From an uncultured Pseudomonas sp. (GTDB taxonomy: Bacteria; Pseudomonadota; Gammaproteobacteria; Pseudomonadales; Pseudomonadaceae), in the NCBI RefSeq assembly GCF_946886105.1, contig NZ_CAMPHV010000062.1, positions 1 through 23,356 of the forward strand: a DNA stretch of 23,356 bases, in the 5' to 3' direction. Position numbers and translations under genes: made by a program. Shown here in pieces: positions 1-7,119 of the stretch. Position 1 is the stretch's first letter; each line of letters starts with the position of its first letter. The notes under the pieces are model-generated. The model had not been told where the DNA came from, searched no databases, and saw only the letters and a program-made list of their open reading frames with translations.

Positions 1-22
1 ACACATGATGGTGGGCGGGACA

Positions 23-442
23 CTAGTAGCGCTGCCCCCATCCGCTGCGCTCGCCGCCACGCCGGGAGTCGTGCCTATGCTCGCGACGATACTCACGCCG
101 ATGCTCTATCGCACGCGCCTGCCGTTTATCCCAACCGGCATGCGGTTTGATCACGCGGTAATCATGCCGGGCATCATGGCGCTGGGGGTGGTAACGAGGA
201 GAAAGCGGTGCCGGCGCATAGTAGCGCGGCTGATGATGGCGCTTCTCGTAGCGATGGCCGCCGTAATGGCCATCATGACGGTGATAACGCGGCACGACAT
301 AAACGGGGTAAGACTGCGTGCGGTAATAGGTGGTCGAATAATGACGATCATGACCGCGATACCCATAGCCACCGCCGCCGTATACCGCGCAACCGGTTAG
401 CGACAGCCCCAACAACGCAACAAGTATGGATTTGTATGACAT
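23..442 (-). CDS. His/Tyr/Arg-rich small lipoprotein, unknown function
   Basis: The 139-residue product starts with a basic-hydrophobic leader and a lipobox L15-T16-G17-C18, so it is probably lipidated at Cys18 and anchored in the outer membrane or periplasmic face. The mature part is low-complexity, rich in His, Tyr, Arg and Gly and with no recognisable domain. A good ribosome binding site (GAGGTG, 7 bases before ATG on the minus strand) supports the start at 442. It resembles the loosely defined small lipoproteins of pseudomonads that carry charged, disordered tails. The His density could mean metal binding, but that is inference only. It is followed in the reading direction by the window edge; the other small lipoprotein gene lies upstream on the same strand. 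Confidence 0.75.
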   Translation of the reverse strand: MSYKSILVALLGLSLTGCAVYGGGGYGYRGHDRHYSTTYYRTQSYPVYVVPRYHRHDGHYGGHRYEKRHHQPRYYAPAPLSPRYHPQRHDARHDYRVIKPHAGWDKRQARAIEHRREYRREHRHDSRRGGERSGWGQRY

Positions 443-596
443 GGTGGCTCACCTCGGCCGTGCAACGCCGACCGATGTCGACGCCAGGAATGTTCCCAAA
501 CGTTTGGACAACGGCCAAAGACCGAAAGCAGGCGCCTGCTTATCGATTCCATGACAATTTGTGTCGTGATTTGGCGCTGCCCGCCAGTAAGGCCGG

Positions 597-627
597 CGTC
601 CTGTTCGCCGCCAGCGCGAACAGGACG
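597..627 (-). terminator. Perfect inverted repeat, possible terminator of the small lipoprotein gene
   Basis: A perfect 12-bp inverted repeat (597-608 and 616-627) with a 7-base loop lies 18 bases past the minus-strand stop at 645. It is GC-rich but no T-run follows on the minus strand, so it may be a weak or Rho-assisted terminator or an mRNA-stabilising hairpin. Confidence 0.45.
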
Positions 628-644
628 AGGGGAGATATTAGGTT

Positions 645-803
645 CTAGCAGCGACCTTTCTTCGCCTGGCCCGGCGGGCAATGAGGTGGACCGCCGCCGT
701 CGACATCGCCGATGTCGATGCCGATCCCTGGCAATCTCAAGCTGCACGCAGGCAGGGTGATAATCAGAAAACCAGCCAGGAACAATCCAATCAAACTTCT
801 CAT
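645..803 (-). CDS. Small lipoprotein, 52 aa, unknown function
   Basis: The product is 52 residues with the start MRSLIGLFLA, a hydrophobic leader and a lipobox ending in LPAC (Cys20). The mature part is short and ends in a Pro/Lys-rich tail with two cysteines (HCPPGQAKKGRC). I chose the ATG at 803 over one eight codons upstream (827) because AAAGGT sits about 8 bases before it and because the shorter form gives a proper signal peptide. No domain or function is recognised. It is transcribed away from the guanidine cluster, so the 804-1227 gap is a divergent control region. Confidence 0.65.
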   Translation of the reverse strand: MRSLIGLFLAGFLIITLPACSLRLPGIGIDIGDVDGGGPPHCPPGQAKKGRC

Positions 804-894
804 AGCATCTACCTTTGTTTTTGCCACGACGGACTACGTTGACCGCCGCTATTACAGTGTCGCAAGCCTGAATCGAGCCCCGAATGGGCAGCTC

Positions 895-908
895 GCCATC
901 ATGATGGC
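895..908. other. 14-bp perfect palindrome in the divergent intergenic region
   Basis: GCCATCATGATGGC is a perfect palindrome roughly 80 bases upstream of the putative sigma-54 promoter. A second, shorter dyad, TTGCG-N6-CGCAA (937-952), lies between it and the promoter. Either could be a regulator site. Neither matches the NtrC consensus well. The rest of 804-975 holds no gene that I can support. Confidence 0.25.
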
Positions 909-975
909 TTTGAACAATCATTTGGACCTAGAAAAATTGCGGTTGTTCGCAAAGCGAGCATCAAGCTGTGAGAGC

Positions 976-991
976 TGGCACAGTCCTCGCT
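976..991 (+). promoter_or_regulatory. Putative sigma-54 promoter of the first binding-protein unit
   Basis: TGGCACAGTCCTCGCT has GG (977-978) and GC (989-990) separated by exactly 10 bases, as RpoN promoters require, with two departures from TGGCACG-N4-TTGCW. The predicted transcript would start near 1001, about 55 bases before the riboswitch. A near-identical arrangement precedes the second binding-protein gene. Sigma-54 use fits nitrogen-limited expression of a nitrogen-scavenging pathway. Confidence 0.55.
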
Positions 992-1055
992 TACTATTCG
1001 CCCGACTGAAGGAAAGCGTGCGGCGGTTAACCTGCTCACGCCACAAATTAGCAAT

Positions 1056-1175
1056 GGCCGACTAGGGTTCCGGCTCGCGTGCGATAGCGTGCGAGTGGCT
1101 GGTCCGAGAGTGGGCGACCTCGAACAACGGCTTCGGCCATGGGGTTACACGGCGGGATAAAAGCCCGGGAGAACG
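1056..1175 (+). ncRNA. Guanidine-I (ykkC) riboswitch, copy 1
   Basis: The conserved blocks of the ykkC/guanidine-I aptamer are all present in order: ACTAGGGTTCCGG (1061-1073), TGGTCCGAGAG (1100-1110), and ACACGGCGGGATAAAAGCCC followed by GGGAGA (about 1147-1172). Between the last two blocks a variable arm starts with ACCTC (1117-1121). The element lies in the leader of the first binding-protein gene. No terminator with a T-run follows, and the arm base-pairs in principle with the gene's Shine-Dalgarno sequence, so translational control is likely. Confidence 0.93.
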
Positions 1176-1227
1176 CGCAGCGCAGCTGCCCGCTTTCCTG
1201 TTCCCGCTTACCGACCCGAGGTTGCTT

Positions 1228-2322
1228 ATGCGCCGTTCCTCTCCGTTCATCCGTTTGCCGATCGCCTGCCTATTGGCACTGTCCCTCGCCCACCCGCTCA
1301 ACGCCAACACCCTTGCCGACGACAATGCCGCGCCGCCGACCTTCAAGCTGTGCTGGTCGATTTTCGCCGGCTGGATGCCCTGGGGTTACGCCGCTAACGA
1401 AGGCATCGTGCAGAAGTGGGCGGACAAATACGGCATCCGCATCGAAGTCGCTGAAGTGCCGGATTATGTCGCCTCCATCGAGCAATACACCGCAGGCGAC
1501 TACGACGCTTGCACCATGACCAATATGGATGCGTTGACCATTCCCGCGGCTGCCGGGGTCGACACCACGGCGTTGATCGTCGGCGACTTCTCCAACGGCG
1601 CCGATGCCGTGCTGCTGCGCGGTGCCGGACAGAGCCTGCAGGACCTCAAGGGCAAAACCGTGTTGCTGGTGGAGAACTCGGTGTCGCATTACCTGCTCAG
1701 CCGCGCGCTCGAATGGGCGCTGCTGAAGCCCAGCGACGTTAAGATCCAGCACGTCTCCGACCTGCAAATCGAAGCCGCCTTTCTTAGCGGGCAGGGCGAT
1801 GCGGTGATCACCTGGAATCCGATTCTTTCCAGCATCAAGCGCAAAACCACGGTCAGCCAGGTGTTCAGCTCCAATCTGATCCCCGGCGAGATCGTCGACC
1901 TGACGGTGGTCAACAGCAAAACTCTGGCCGCACACCCGGAACTGGGCAAGGCGTTGACCGGCGCCTGGTTCGAAACCCAACGTTTGATGGGCCTGCCCAC
2001 GGAAGCCGGCCGCGCCGCGCGGGCGAAGATGGCCGCCGCAGCCAACACCACCCCCGAGGATTTCACCGAGCAGCTCGCCACCCTGCGCTCCTTCTACGCA
2101 CCGCGTTACGCCCTGAGCTTCGCGCGCGCCAACAAATTGCCCGAGCTGATGCAACGGGTCGCGCAGTTCGCCAATGGCCAGGGGTTGCTCGGCGCCAGCG
2201 GCGACGGCCTGGACAACCTGGGCATCGCCTTCAGCGATGCGCGTAGCCTGGGCAATGGCGAACGGATCATGCTGCGTTTCAACGATGGTTACATGCAGCA
2301 GGCCGCCACCGATCAACTGTAA
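1228..2322 (+). CDS. ABC transporter periplasmic binding protein, urea/guanidine carboxylase region (copy 1)
   Basis: A 364-residue periplasmic solute-binding protein of the NitT/TauT class. Residues 1-26 form a signal peptide (cleavage near PLNA). The mature protein opens with a CWSIFAGWMPWGY motif and includes TMTNMDALTIPAA, GDFSNGAD, TWNP and PGEIVDL, which are shared almost word for word with the second binding protein at 2698. It is the type found beside carboxylase/UAAP genes. ATG 1228 is preferred over the TTG two codons upstream because GAGG lies 6 bases before it. Its leader is a guanidine-I riboswitch, so guanidine, or a close derivative, is the likely ligand; this is inferred from context rather than from residues. 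It and the second copy probably feed a single membrane complex. Confidence 0.9.
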   Translation: MRRSSPFIRLPIACLLALSLAHPLNANTLADDNAAPPTFKLCWSIFAGWMPWGYAANEGIVQKWADKYGIRIEVAEVPDYVASIEQYTAGDYDACTMTNMDALTIPAAAGVDTTALIVGDFSNGADAVLLRGAGQSLQDLKGKTVLLVENSVSHYLLSRALEWALLKPSDVKIQHVSDLQIEAAFLSGQGDAVITWNPILSSIKRKTTVSQVFSSNLIPGEIVDLTVVNSKTLAAHPELGKALTGAWFETQRLMGLPTEAGRAARAKMAAAANTTPEDFTEQLATLRSFYAPRYALSFARANKLPELMQRVAQFANGQGLLGASGDGLDNLGIAFSDARSLGNGERIMLRFNDGYMQQAATDQL

Positions 2323-2450
2323 GCATCTGCCGGCCAGGCGCACCATAAAGCGGCAAAGCCAGACCGAAACGCACCAAATATGCCCGCGCTGAGCGCGGCG
2401 CAGGCGCGCTGTATAGGCGCAAACGCCAGGGCCGCCGCCTTACCGGCACC
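2323..2450 (+). other. Gap after first binding-protein gene
   Basis: This 128-base stretch contains a short GC hairpin with 6-bp arms and a 3-base loop (2384-2398), which lacks a T-run. I see no gene. Whether transcription from the first promoter continues into the second unit cannot be decided from sequence. Confidence 0.3.
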
Positions 2451-2466
2451 TGGCACGATGTTCGCA
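2451..2466 (+). promoter_or_regulatory. Putative sigma-54 promoter of the second binding-protein unit
   Basis: TGGCACGATGTTCGCA matches the RpoN consensus TGGCACG-N4-TTGCA with a single mismatch, and has correct GG-N10-GC spacing (2452-2453, 2464-2465). The distance to the aptamer's ACTAGGG block (about 66 bases) is close to that in the first unit (about 71 bases). It probably drives the long transcript from the second binding protein through atzF. Confidence 0.7.
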
Positions 2467-2525
2467 ACACGTACAACGTGCAGGAACAACCCGCTCGTCG
2501 GGATCGCGGCACCACAATTTGCAAT

Positions 2526-2635
2526 AGCCGACTAGGGTTCCGGCCCGTTCGATGCGTAGGCATGAGCGGGCGACTGGTCCGAGAGTTGGCGACCTCCTTC
2601 GAGGTTACACGGCGGGATAAAAGCCCGGGAGAACG
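2526..2635 (+). ncRNA. Guanidine-I (ykkC) riboswitch, copy 2
   Basis: The same conserved blocks as copy 1 are present: ACTAGGGTTCCGG (2531-2543), TGGTCCGAGAG (2575-2585) and TTACACGGCGGGATAAAAGC then CCGGGAGA (about 2605-2632). The variable arm is shorter here, a neat ACCTC-CTTC-GAGGT hairpin (2592-2605). The region between the arm blocks differs from copy 1 in loop sequence while pairing is kept, which argues for a functional RNA under selection. It lies about 60 bases before the second binding-protein start. Confidence 0.94.
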
Positions 2636-2697
2636 CGCCCCTGAGAGGGGAACCGCCGCGAACTCCTGCCCGCCCATTCTCGAATTGGAGGTTCTTT

Positions 2698-3765
2698 ATG
2701 CGTACGCCCCGTCTGTGCTCCCTTCTCGCGGCCGGCCTTGCTGCCGCCATCAGCCTCAACGGCCACGCGGCCGCCAAAACCGACTTCAGCGTGTGCTGGA
2801 CCATCTACGCCGGCTGGATGCCCTGGGAATACGGCGAAGCCGAAGGCATCGTCGATAAGTGGGCGAAAAAATACGACATCAATATCGATGTGGTGCAGAT
2901 CAACGACTACGTCGAATCGATCAACCAGTACAGCGCCGGCCAGTTCGATGGCTGCACCATGACCAATATGGACGCGCTGACCATCCCGGCGGCAGGGGGC
3001 ATCGACTCCACCGCGCTGATCATCGGCGATTTCTCCAACGGCAACGACGGCGTGGTGGTCAAGGGCGAGAACAAGAGCCTGGCCGACCTCAAGGGCCAGC
3101 CGGTCAACCTGGTCGAGCTGTCCGTCTCCCATTACCTGCTCGCCCGTGGCCTGGAAAGCGTCGGCCTGAGCGAGAAGGACCTGAGCGTGGTCAACACCTC
3201 GGATGCCGATCTGGTGGCCGCCTTCGCCACCGACGAGGTCAAGGCCGTCACCACCTGGAACCCGCTGCTGGCGGAAGTCGAAGCGACCCCTGGCGTGACC
3301 AAGGTATTCGACTCCAGCCAGATTCCCGGCGAGATCATCGACCTGATGGTGGTCAACAGCGACACCCTCAAGGACAACCCGGCCTTCGGCAAGGCGCTGA
3401 CCGGCGCCTGGTACGAAATCATGGCGACCATGAGCGCCGACAACGCCGCCGGCAAGGCTGCCCGTGAGCACATGGCCAAGGCCTCCGGCACCGACCTGGC
3501 CGGCTACGAAGCGCAACTGGCGGCGACCAAGATGTTCTATACGGCCAAGGACGCCGTGGCCTTCGCCACCAGCCCGGCACTGCCGGCGACCATGAGCAAG
3601 GTCGCGGCCTTCTCCCACACCCACGGCCTGCTCGGCGAAGGCGCGAGCAGCGACCAGGCGATCGGCATGAGCTTCGCCAACGAGGTGAGCACCGGCGACC
3701 AGGGCAATCTCAAGCTGCGTTTCGACCCGAGCTATATGCAGATGGCGGCCGACGGCGCGCTGTAA
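2698..3765 (+). CDS. ABC transporter periplasmic binding protein, urea/guanidine carboxylase region (copy 2)
   Basis: A 355-residue paralogue of the first binding protein. It has a signal peptide (about residues 1-25, cleavage near GHAA), then CWTIYAGWMPWEY, the TMTNMDALTIPAA core, GDFSNGND, TTWNP and PGEIIDL. GGAGG (2687-2691) is 6 bases before the ATG. This copy sits directly upstream of the permease and ATPase genes, so it is the more likely constitutive partner; the first copy may be an added receptor with different affinity or a related ligand (inference). Expression is under the second guanidine-I riboswitch. Base composition and codon use match its neighbours. Confidence 0.92.
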   Translation: MRTPRLCSLLAAGLAAAISLNGHAAAKTDFSVCWTIYAGWMPWEYGEAEGIVDKWAKKYDINIDVVQINDYVESINQYSAGQFDGCTMTNMDALTIPAAGGIDSTALIIGDFSNGNDGVVVKGENKSLADLKGQPVNLVELSVSHYLLARGLESVGLSEKDLSVVNTSDADLVAAFATDEVKAVTTWNPLLAEVEATPGVTKVFDSSQIPGEIIDLMVVNSDTLKDNPAFGKALTGAWYEIMATMSADNAAGKAAREHMAKASGTDLAGYEAQLAATKMFYTAKDAVAFATSPALPATMSKVAAFSHTHGLLGEGASSDQAIGMSFANEVSTGDQGNLKLRFDPSYMQMAADGAL

Positions 3766-3774
3766 CCGGCCCCT

Positions 3775-3891
3775 CGTAGGGTGGATGACGCTTCATCCAT
3801 CCACCACGCGGCCTCATGGTGGATGAAAAAAGCGTCAGCTACGCGCCCCGATCCACCCTACGTACTCTGTGACCGGTGCGCACGGCGCACC
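3775..3891. repeat. Palindromic GTAGGGTGGAT repeat plus adjoining hairpin
   Basis: A perfect 12-bp terminal inverted repeat (CGTAGGGTGGAT at 3775-3786, its complement at 3851-3862) encloses a second palindrome, CATCCACCA/TGGTGGATG. A further hairpin, GGTGCGC-ACG-GCGCACC, occupies 3875-3891. Related elements lie before the carboxylase gene (6912-7026) and before atzF (10792-10876). The family is of a kind widespread between genes in pseudomonads. Here it sits inside the operon without an obvious terminator. Confidence 0.75.
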
Positions 3892-3910
3892 CTACGCACG
3901 AGAGAACCCG

Positions 3911-4726
3911 ATGCGCCTGATCAACCGACACCCGGACCGCAGTGGTCGACTGCTGCTGATCCTGCTGCCGTTCGCCCTGCTGCTGTTCGCCTACTTCACC
4001 GGTTCGGCGCAGCGCCTGGCGGAGAACCCCAACGACAAGTTGCTGCCGAGCGCCAGCCAGATGGCTGCGGCGGTCGACCGCCTGGCCTTTACCGAAGACA
4101 AGCGCAGCGGCAACTACCTGTTCTGGCAGGACACCGGCGCCAGCCTGGAACGCCTGGCCATGGGCCTCGGCATCGCGGCGCTGGCGGGCCTGTGCCTGGG
4201 CATCGCCGCCGGAACCCTGCCGCTGTTCGGCGCGCCGCTGTCGCCACTGTTGACGGTGCTGTCGATGGTGCCGCCGCTGGCGATATTACCGGTGCTGTTC
4301 ATCGTCTTCGGCCTCGGCGAGCTGGCCAAGGTGATGCTGATCGTGATCGGCGTGACCCCGGTGCTGGCCCGCGATCTGGAGCAGCGTGCCCGCGAGATTC
4401 CGCCGGAACTGCTGATCAAGGCGCAAACCCTCGGCGCCAACACCTGGACCCTGATTCTGCGGGTGGTCCTGCCGCACCTGTTGCCGCGCCTGCTGATCGC
4501 CCTGCGCCTGGTGCTCGGCTCGGCCTGGCTGTTCCTGATCGCCGCCGAAGCCATCGCCAGTACCGACGGCCTCGGCTACCGGATCTTCCTGGTGCGCCGC
4601 TATATGGCGATGGACGTGATCCTGCCCTACGTGGCCTGGATCACCCTGCTCGCCTGGCTGATGGACCTGAGCCTGCGCCAGCTGGCCCGGCTGTGCTTCC
4701 CCTGGTACGAAGGAGCCAAGGCATGA
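3911..4726 (+). CDS. ABC transporter inner-membrane permease of the guanidine/urea uptake system
   Basis: A 271-residue BPD-type permease (SsuC/TauC/NrtB class). A first membrane helix spans about residues 13-30, followed by several more. The cytoplasmic EAA loop, which contacts the ATPase, lies around residues 165-190 with the core KAQTLGANTWTLILRVVLP. ATG 3911 is preferred over GTG 3869 because the upstream form would begin inside a palindromic repeat; the binding site GAGAG is weak but correctly placed. Its stop overlaps the ATPase start by 4 bases (ATGA), implying translational coupling. It belongs to the family found next to carboxylase genes. Confidence 0.9.
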   Translation: MRLINRHPDRSGRLLLILLPFALLLFAYFTGSAQRLAENPNDKLLPSASQMAAAVDRLAFTEDKRSGNYLFWQDTGASLERLAMGLGIAALAGLCLGIAAGTLPLFGAPLSPLLTVLSMVPPLAILPVLFIVFGLGELAKVMLIVIGVTPVLARDLEQRAREIPPELLIKAQTLGANTWTLILRVVLPHLLPRLLIALRLVLGSAWLFLIAAEAIASTDGLGYRIFLVRRYMAMDVILPYVAWITLLAWLMDLSLRQLARLCFPWYEGAKA

Positions 4727-5532
4727 GCGACGTGAACAACGCTGCCGGCGCCTTCATTCAGGTGAAGAACGTCTGGCAGGAATACGGCGACCAGGTCGTG
4801 CTCGAACGCCTCAACCTGAATATCGCCGAAGGCGAATTCTGCACCCTGGTCGGCGCCTCCGGCTGCGGCAAATCCACCTTTCTGCGCCTGCTGCTGGGCC
4901 AGGAGCGCGCCAGCCGCGGGCAGATCCTGCTCGCTGGCCAGCCGCTGGCCGCCGAGCCGGATGCCAGTCGCGGTGTGGTGTTCCAGCACTACTCGGTATT
5001 CCCGCACCTGAGCGTGCTCGACAACGTCGCCATCGGCCTGGAACTGCCGCGCTCGAAGTTATTGGGCCGGCTGTTCGGTGCGGATAAACGCTTGGCGCGC
5101 GAGCAGGCGGCGCAAATGCTGAGCAAGGTCGGCCTCGGCCACGCCCTGGACAAATACCCGGCGCAGCTGTCCGGCGGCATGCAACAACGCCTGGCGATCG
5201 CCCAGGCACTGATCATGAAGCCGCGCGTGCTGCTGCTCGACGAGCCCTTCGGCGCTCTCGATCCGGGTATCCGCAAGGATATGCACGCCCTGCTGCTGGA
5301 ACTGTGGAACGAAACCAAGCTGACCGTATTTATGGTCACTCACGACCTGGCCGAGGGCTTCAGCCTGGGCACGCGCATCCTGGTCTTCGACAAGGTGCGC
5401 CTCGACCCGCAGGCACCCAACGCCTACGGCGCGCGCATCACCTACGACATTCCCCTGAACGGCGAGCGCCGTGCGGCCACACTGCCGGCGCTGGTCGGCA
5501 GCCTGCAACCCCATCTGCAAGGAGCCCTGTAA
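4723..5532 (+). CDS. ABC transporter ATPase of the guanidine/urea uptake system
   Basis: A 269-residue ATP-binding subunit. Walker A is GASGCGKST (44-52), the Q-loop Gln is about residue 88, the signature LSGGMQQR is at 149-156, Walker B VLLLDE at 169-174, and the switch His lies in VTHDL. It is of the nitrate/sulfonate/taurine importer class and would power uptake with the upstream permease. The start ATG overlaps the permease stop (ATGA) and its own stop shares one base with the next start (TAATG). The reading frame is open for about 940 bases further upstream, but that stretch is only the other-frame shadow of the permease. Confidence 0.93.
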   Translation: MSDVNNAAGAFIQVKNVWQEYGDQVVLERLNLNIAEGEFCTLVGASGCGKSTFLRLLLGQERASRGQILLAGQPLAAEPDASRGVVFQHYSVFPHLSVLDNVAIGLELPRSKLLGRLFGADKRLAREQAAQMLSKVGLGHALDKYPAQLSGGMQQRLAIAQALIMKPRVLLLDEPFGALDPGIRKDMHALLLELWNETKLTVFMVTHDLAEGFSLGTRILVFDKVRLDPQAPNAYGARITYDIPLNGERRAATLPALVGSLQPHLQGAL

Positions 5533-6260
5533 TGACAGCCTCATTGACCCTGCGTCCGACCCTGTACGAGGAATTCGTACCCGGCGGCGGTCACACCTCC
5601 TTCGTGCTCAAGCGCGGCCAATTGCTGCGCCTCACCGATATCGAAGGCGGCGCCAACGTCAGCCTGCTGCTGCTCAACGCCGCGGAAAAAAGCGAGCGCC
5701 TCAACCTGCCGGACACACTCAAGTGCCAGCACACCGCCAAGCTCAGCGCCGGCCACTGCCTGTATTCGGATATGGGCCGCATATTGGCGGCGATCACCGC
5801 CGATACCTGCGGCTGGCATGACAGCTTCGGCGGCGTACTGAACGCCGAGGAAGTCGCCGAGAAGTACGGCCAGGGCAGCTATCAACAACTGCGCAACGGT
5901 TTCTTCCGCAACGGCGTGGATAACCTGCTGGTGGAAATGGGCAAGTGGAACCTCAACCTGCAAGACCTGCTGATGTGCCTCAACCTGTTCAGCAAGGTCA
6001 CGGTGGATAGCCACGGCAGCTTCCAGTTCCAACCCGGCAATTCCAAGGCCGGCGACTACATCGAGCTGTATGCGCCGATGGACACGCTGGTGGTGCTCAC
6101 CGCCCTGCAACACCCCATGGACCCTTCGCCCGAATACGCGCCCAAGCCGGTACAGCTGTCCTGGCACAAGGTCGACAGCGACGGCATCAGCGTGCTCTGC
6201 CGCACCTCCCGGCCGGAGAACGAGCGCGGCTTCCATAACACCGAACGTCTGTATATCTAA
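5532..6260 (+). CDS. cgdA: UAAP1/DUF1989-type protein, probable carboxyguanidine deiminase subunit
   Basis: A 242-residue protein of the family first annotated as urea carboxylase/amidolyase-associated protein 1. It carries the hallmark DTCGWHD (91-97), which recurs as DTCGRHD in the next gene; the Cys and His are likely metal or catalytic residues. In characterised guanidine pathways the two paralogues together convert carboxyguanidine to allophanate and ammonia. That assignment is family knowledge; the sequence shows only the motif and the context. The A/B letter follows gene order and could be reversed. The start is fixed by the TAATG junction with the ATPase gene. The protein is distinctly longer than its neighbour, with an extended C-terminal tail. 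Confidence 0.85.
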   Translation: MTASLTLRPTLYEEFVPGGGHTSFVLKRGQLLRLTDIEGGANVSLLLLNAAEKSERLNLPDTLKCQHTAKLSAGHCLYSDMGRILAAITADTCGWHDSFGGVLNAEEVAEKYGQGSYQQLRNGFFRNGVDNLLVEMGKWNLNLQDLLMCLNLFSKVTVDSHGSFQFQPGNSKAGDYIELYAPMDTLVVLTALQHPMDPSPEYAPKPVQLSWHKVDSDGISVLCRTSRPENERGFHNTERLYI

Positions 6261-6271
6261 GGGCGGCCAAG

Positions 6272-6907
6272 ATGACTCTTATCCATAGCAACAAGCACCC
6301 CGAAGCCGCCGTATACCGCGCCACCATCGGTGCTGGCGAACCCTTTCTCTGCGAGGTGAAAGCCGGCCAGACCCTGCGCCTGCTCGATCTGGAAGGCAAC
6401 CAGGCGGTCGACACCCTGTTCTACAGCGCGCGTAACCCACGCGAGCGCTACGACCCGCAGCGCACGCTGCGCAAGCAGAACAGCGTCTACCTGACCACCG
6501 GCACGGTGCTCTATTCCAACCTCGGCAAGCCGCTGCTAAGCATCGTCGCCGACACCTGCGGGCGCCACGACACCCTCGGCGGCGCCTGCGCCCAGGAAAG
6601 CAACACGGTCCGTTACGCCCTGGACAAGCGCTATATGCACAGCTGCCGCGACAACTTTCTGCGCGCCAGCCTGCACGACGGCCGCCTGAACAAGGCCGAC
6701 ATCGGCGCCAATATCAACTTCTTTATGAACGTTCCCGTGACACCGGAGGGCGGCCTGACCTTCGAGGATGGCATCTCCGCACCCGGCAAATACGTCGAGC
6801 TGATCGCCCATATGGACGTGATCGTGCTGATCTCCAACTGCCCGCAGTTGAACAACCCATGCAACGGCTACAACCCGACCCCGGCCGAGGTGCTGATCTG
6901 GGATTGA
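6272..6907 (+). CDS. cgdB: UAAP2/DUF1989-type protein, probable carboxyguanidine deiminase subunit
   Basis: A 211-residue paralogue of the preceding protein, of the urea amidolyase-associated protein 2 type. It begins with the usual family block [12 protein letters not shown] (42-53), and has DTCGRHD (94-100), a nearby Cys106, Cys125 and a C-terminal block [16 protein letters not shown]. This Cys/His set suggests metal binding. It starts 11 bases after the previous stop, so the two are coexpressed, as expected for a hetero-oligomeric deiminase acting between the carboxylase and allophanate hydrolase. The letter assignment is uncertain. The following 212 bases hold a repeat and the guanidine-II riboswitch. 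Confidence 0.87.
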   Translation: MTLIHSNKHPEAAVYRATIGAGEPFLCEVKAGQTLRLLDLEGNQAVDTLFYSARNPRERYDPQRTLRKQNSVYLTTGTVLYSNLGKPLLSIVADTCGRHDTLGGACAQESNTVRYALDKRYMHSCRDNFLRASLHDGRLNKADIGANINFFMNVPVTPEGGLTFEDGISAPGKYVELIAHMDVIVLISNCPQLNNPCNGYNPTPAEVLIWD

Positions 6908-6911
6908 AGCT

Positions 6912-7026
6912 CGTAGGGTGGATCGGAGCGCGTAGCTGTCGCTTTTTACATCCACCGGCTTTTGATGGATGGCCACCCCGTGGATGGCCACCCCGTGGAA
7001 AACGCTTCGCGGTTTTCCACCCTACG
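6912..7026. repeat. Palindromic GTAGGGTGGA repeat element
   Basis: Terminal inverted repeats CGTAGGGTGGA (6912-6922) and its complement (7016-7026) bound a 115-bp element. Internally it has a tandem 15-bp duplication, TGGATGGCCACCCCG at 6966-6980 and 6981-6995, and a hairpin around GAAAACGCTTCGCGGTTTTC. It is related to the elements at 3775 and 10792 but rearranged. It sits immediately upstream of the guanidine-II riboswitch. Confidence 0.75.
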
Positions 7027-7050
7027 AATCGCCGCTGCATCTGATTTTCA

Positions 7051-7111
7051 ACCCCGGACGACCGGGGTGCAGACCGAATACCGCGGGACGGCCCGCTTTC
7101 CCTTTCGAGGG
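7051..7111 (+). ncRNA. Guanidine-II (mini-ykkC) riboswitch
   Basis: Two consecutive hairpins have ACGR tetraloops: ACCCCGG-ACGA-CCGGGGT (7051-7068, 7 bp) and GCGGG-ACGG-CCCGC (7083-7096, 5 bp), separated by 14 bases. This is the defining architecture of the guanidine-II class. Immediately after, CCCT-TTCG-AGGG (7100-7111) forms a UUCG-capped hairpin that buries the GAGGG ribosome binding site of the carboxylase gene. That suggests translational control, with ligand-stabilised loops changing access to the binding site. Confidence 0.9.
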
Positions 7112-7119
7112 TTTTGCTG

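Noticed and set aside
712..1065. 117-codon plus-strand open frame between the lipoprotein gene and the first riboswitch
   Set aside because: It overlaps the lipoprotein gene on the other strand and the putative sigma-54 promoter, has no ribosome binding site of note and no domain.
1270..2346. Long minus-strand open frame (358 codons) opposite the first binding-protein gene
   Set aside because: It is the mirror of a GC-rich gene with strong third-position bias; the translation is Gly/Val/Ala-rich with no domain, and the plus-strand product is clearly a family member.
2605..3624. Long minus-strand open frame (339 codons) opposite the second binding-protein gene
   Set aside because: Same reason as the previous one: low-complexity shadow of a confident gene that also crosses the riboswitch.
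3781..4722. N-terminal extension of the ABC ATPase that would give a 583-residue protein
   Set aside because: The extra part is the out-of-frame reading of the permease gene; ATG 4723 overlaps the permease stop and gives a normal ATPase length.
6966..6995. Possible start of a short-repeat or CRISPR-like array
   Set aside because: Only two abutting 15-base copies with no spacers; it is a tandem duplication within a palindromic repeat. No CRISPR array is seen anywhere in the window.
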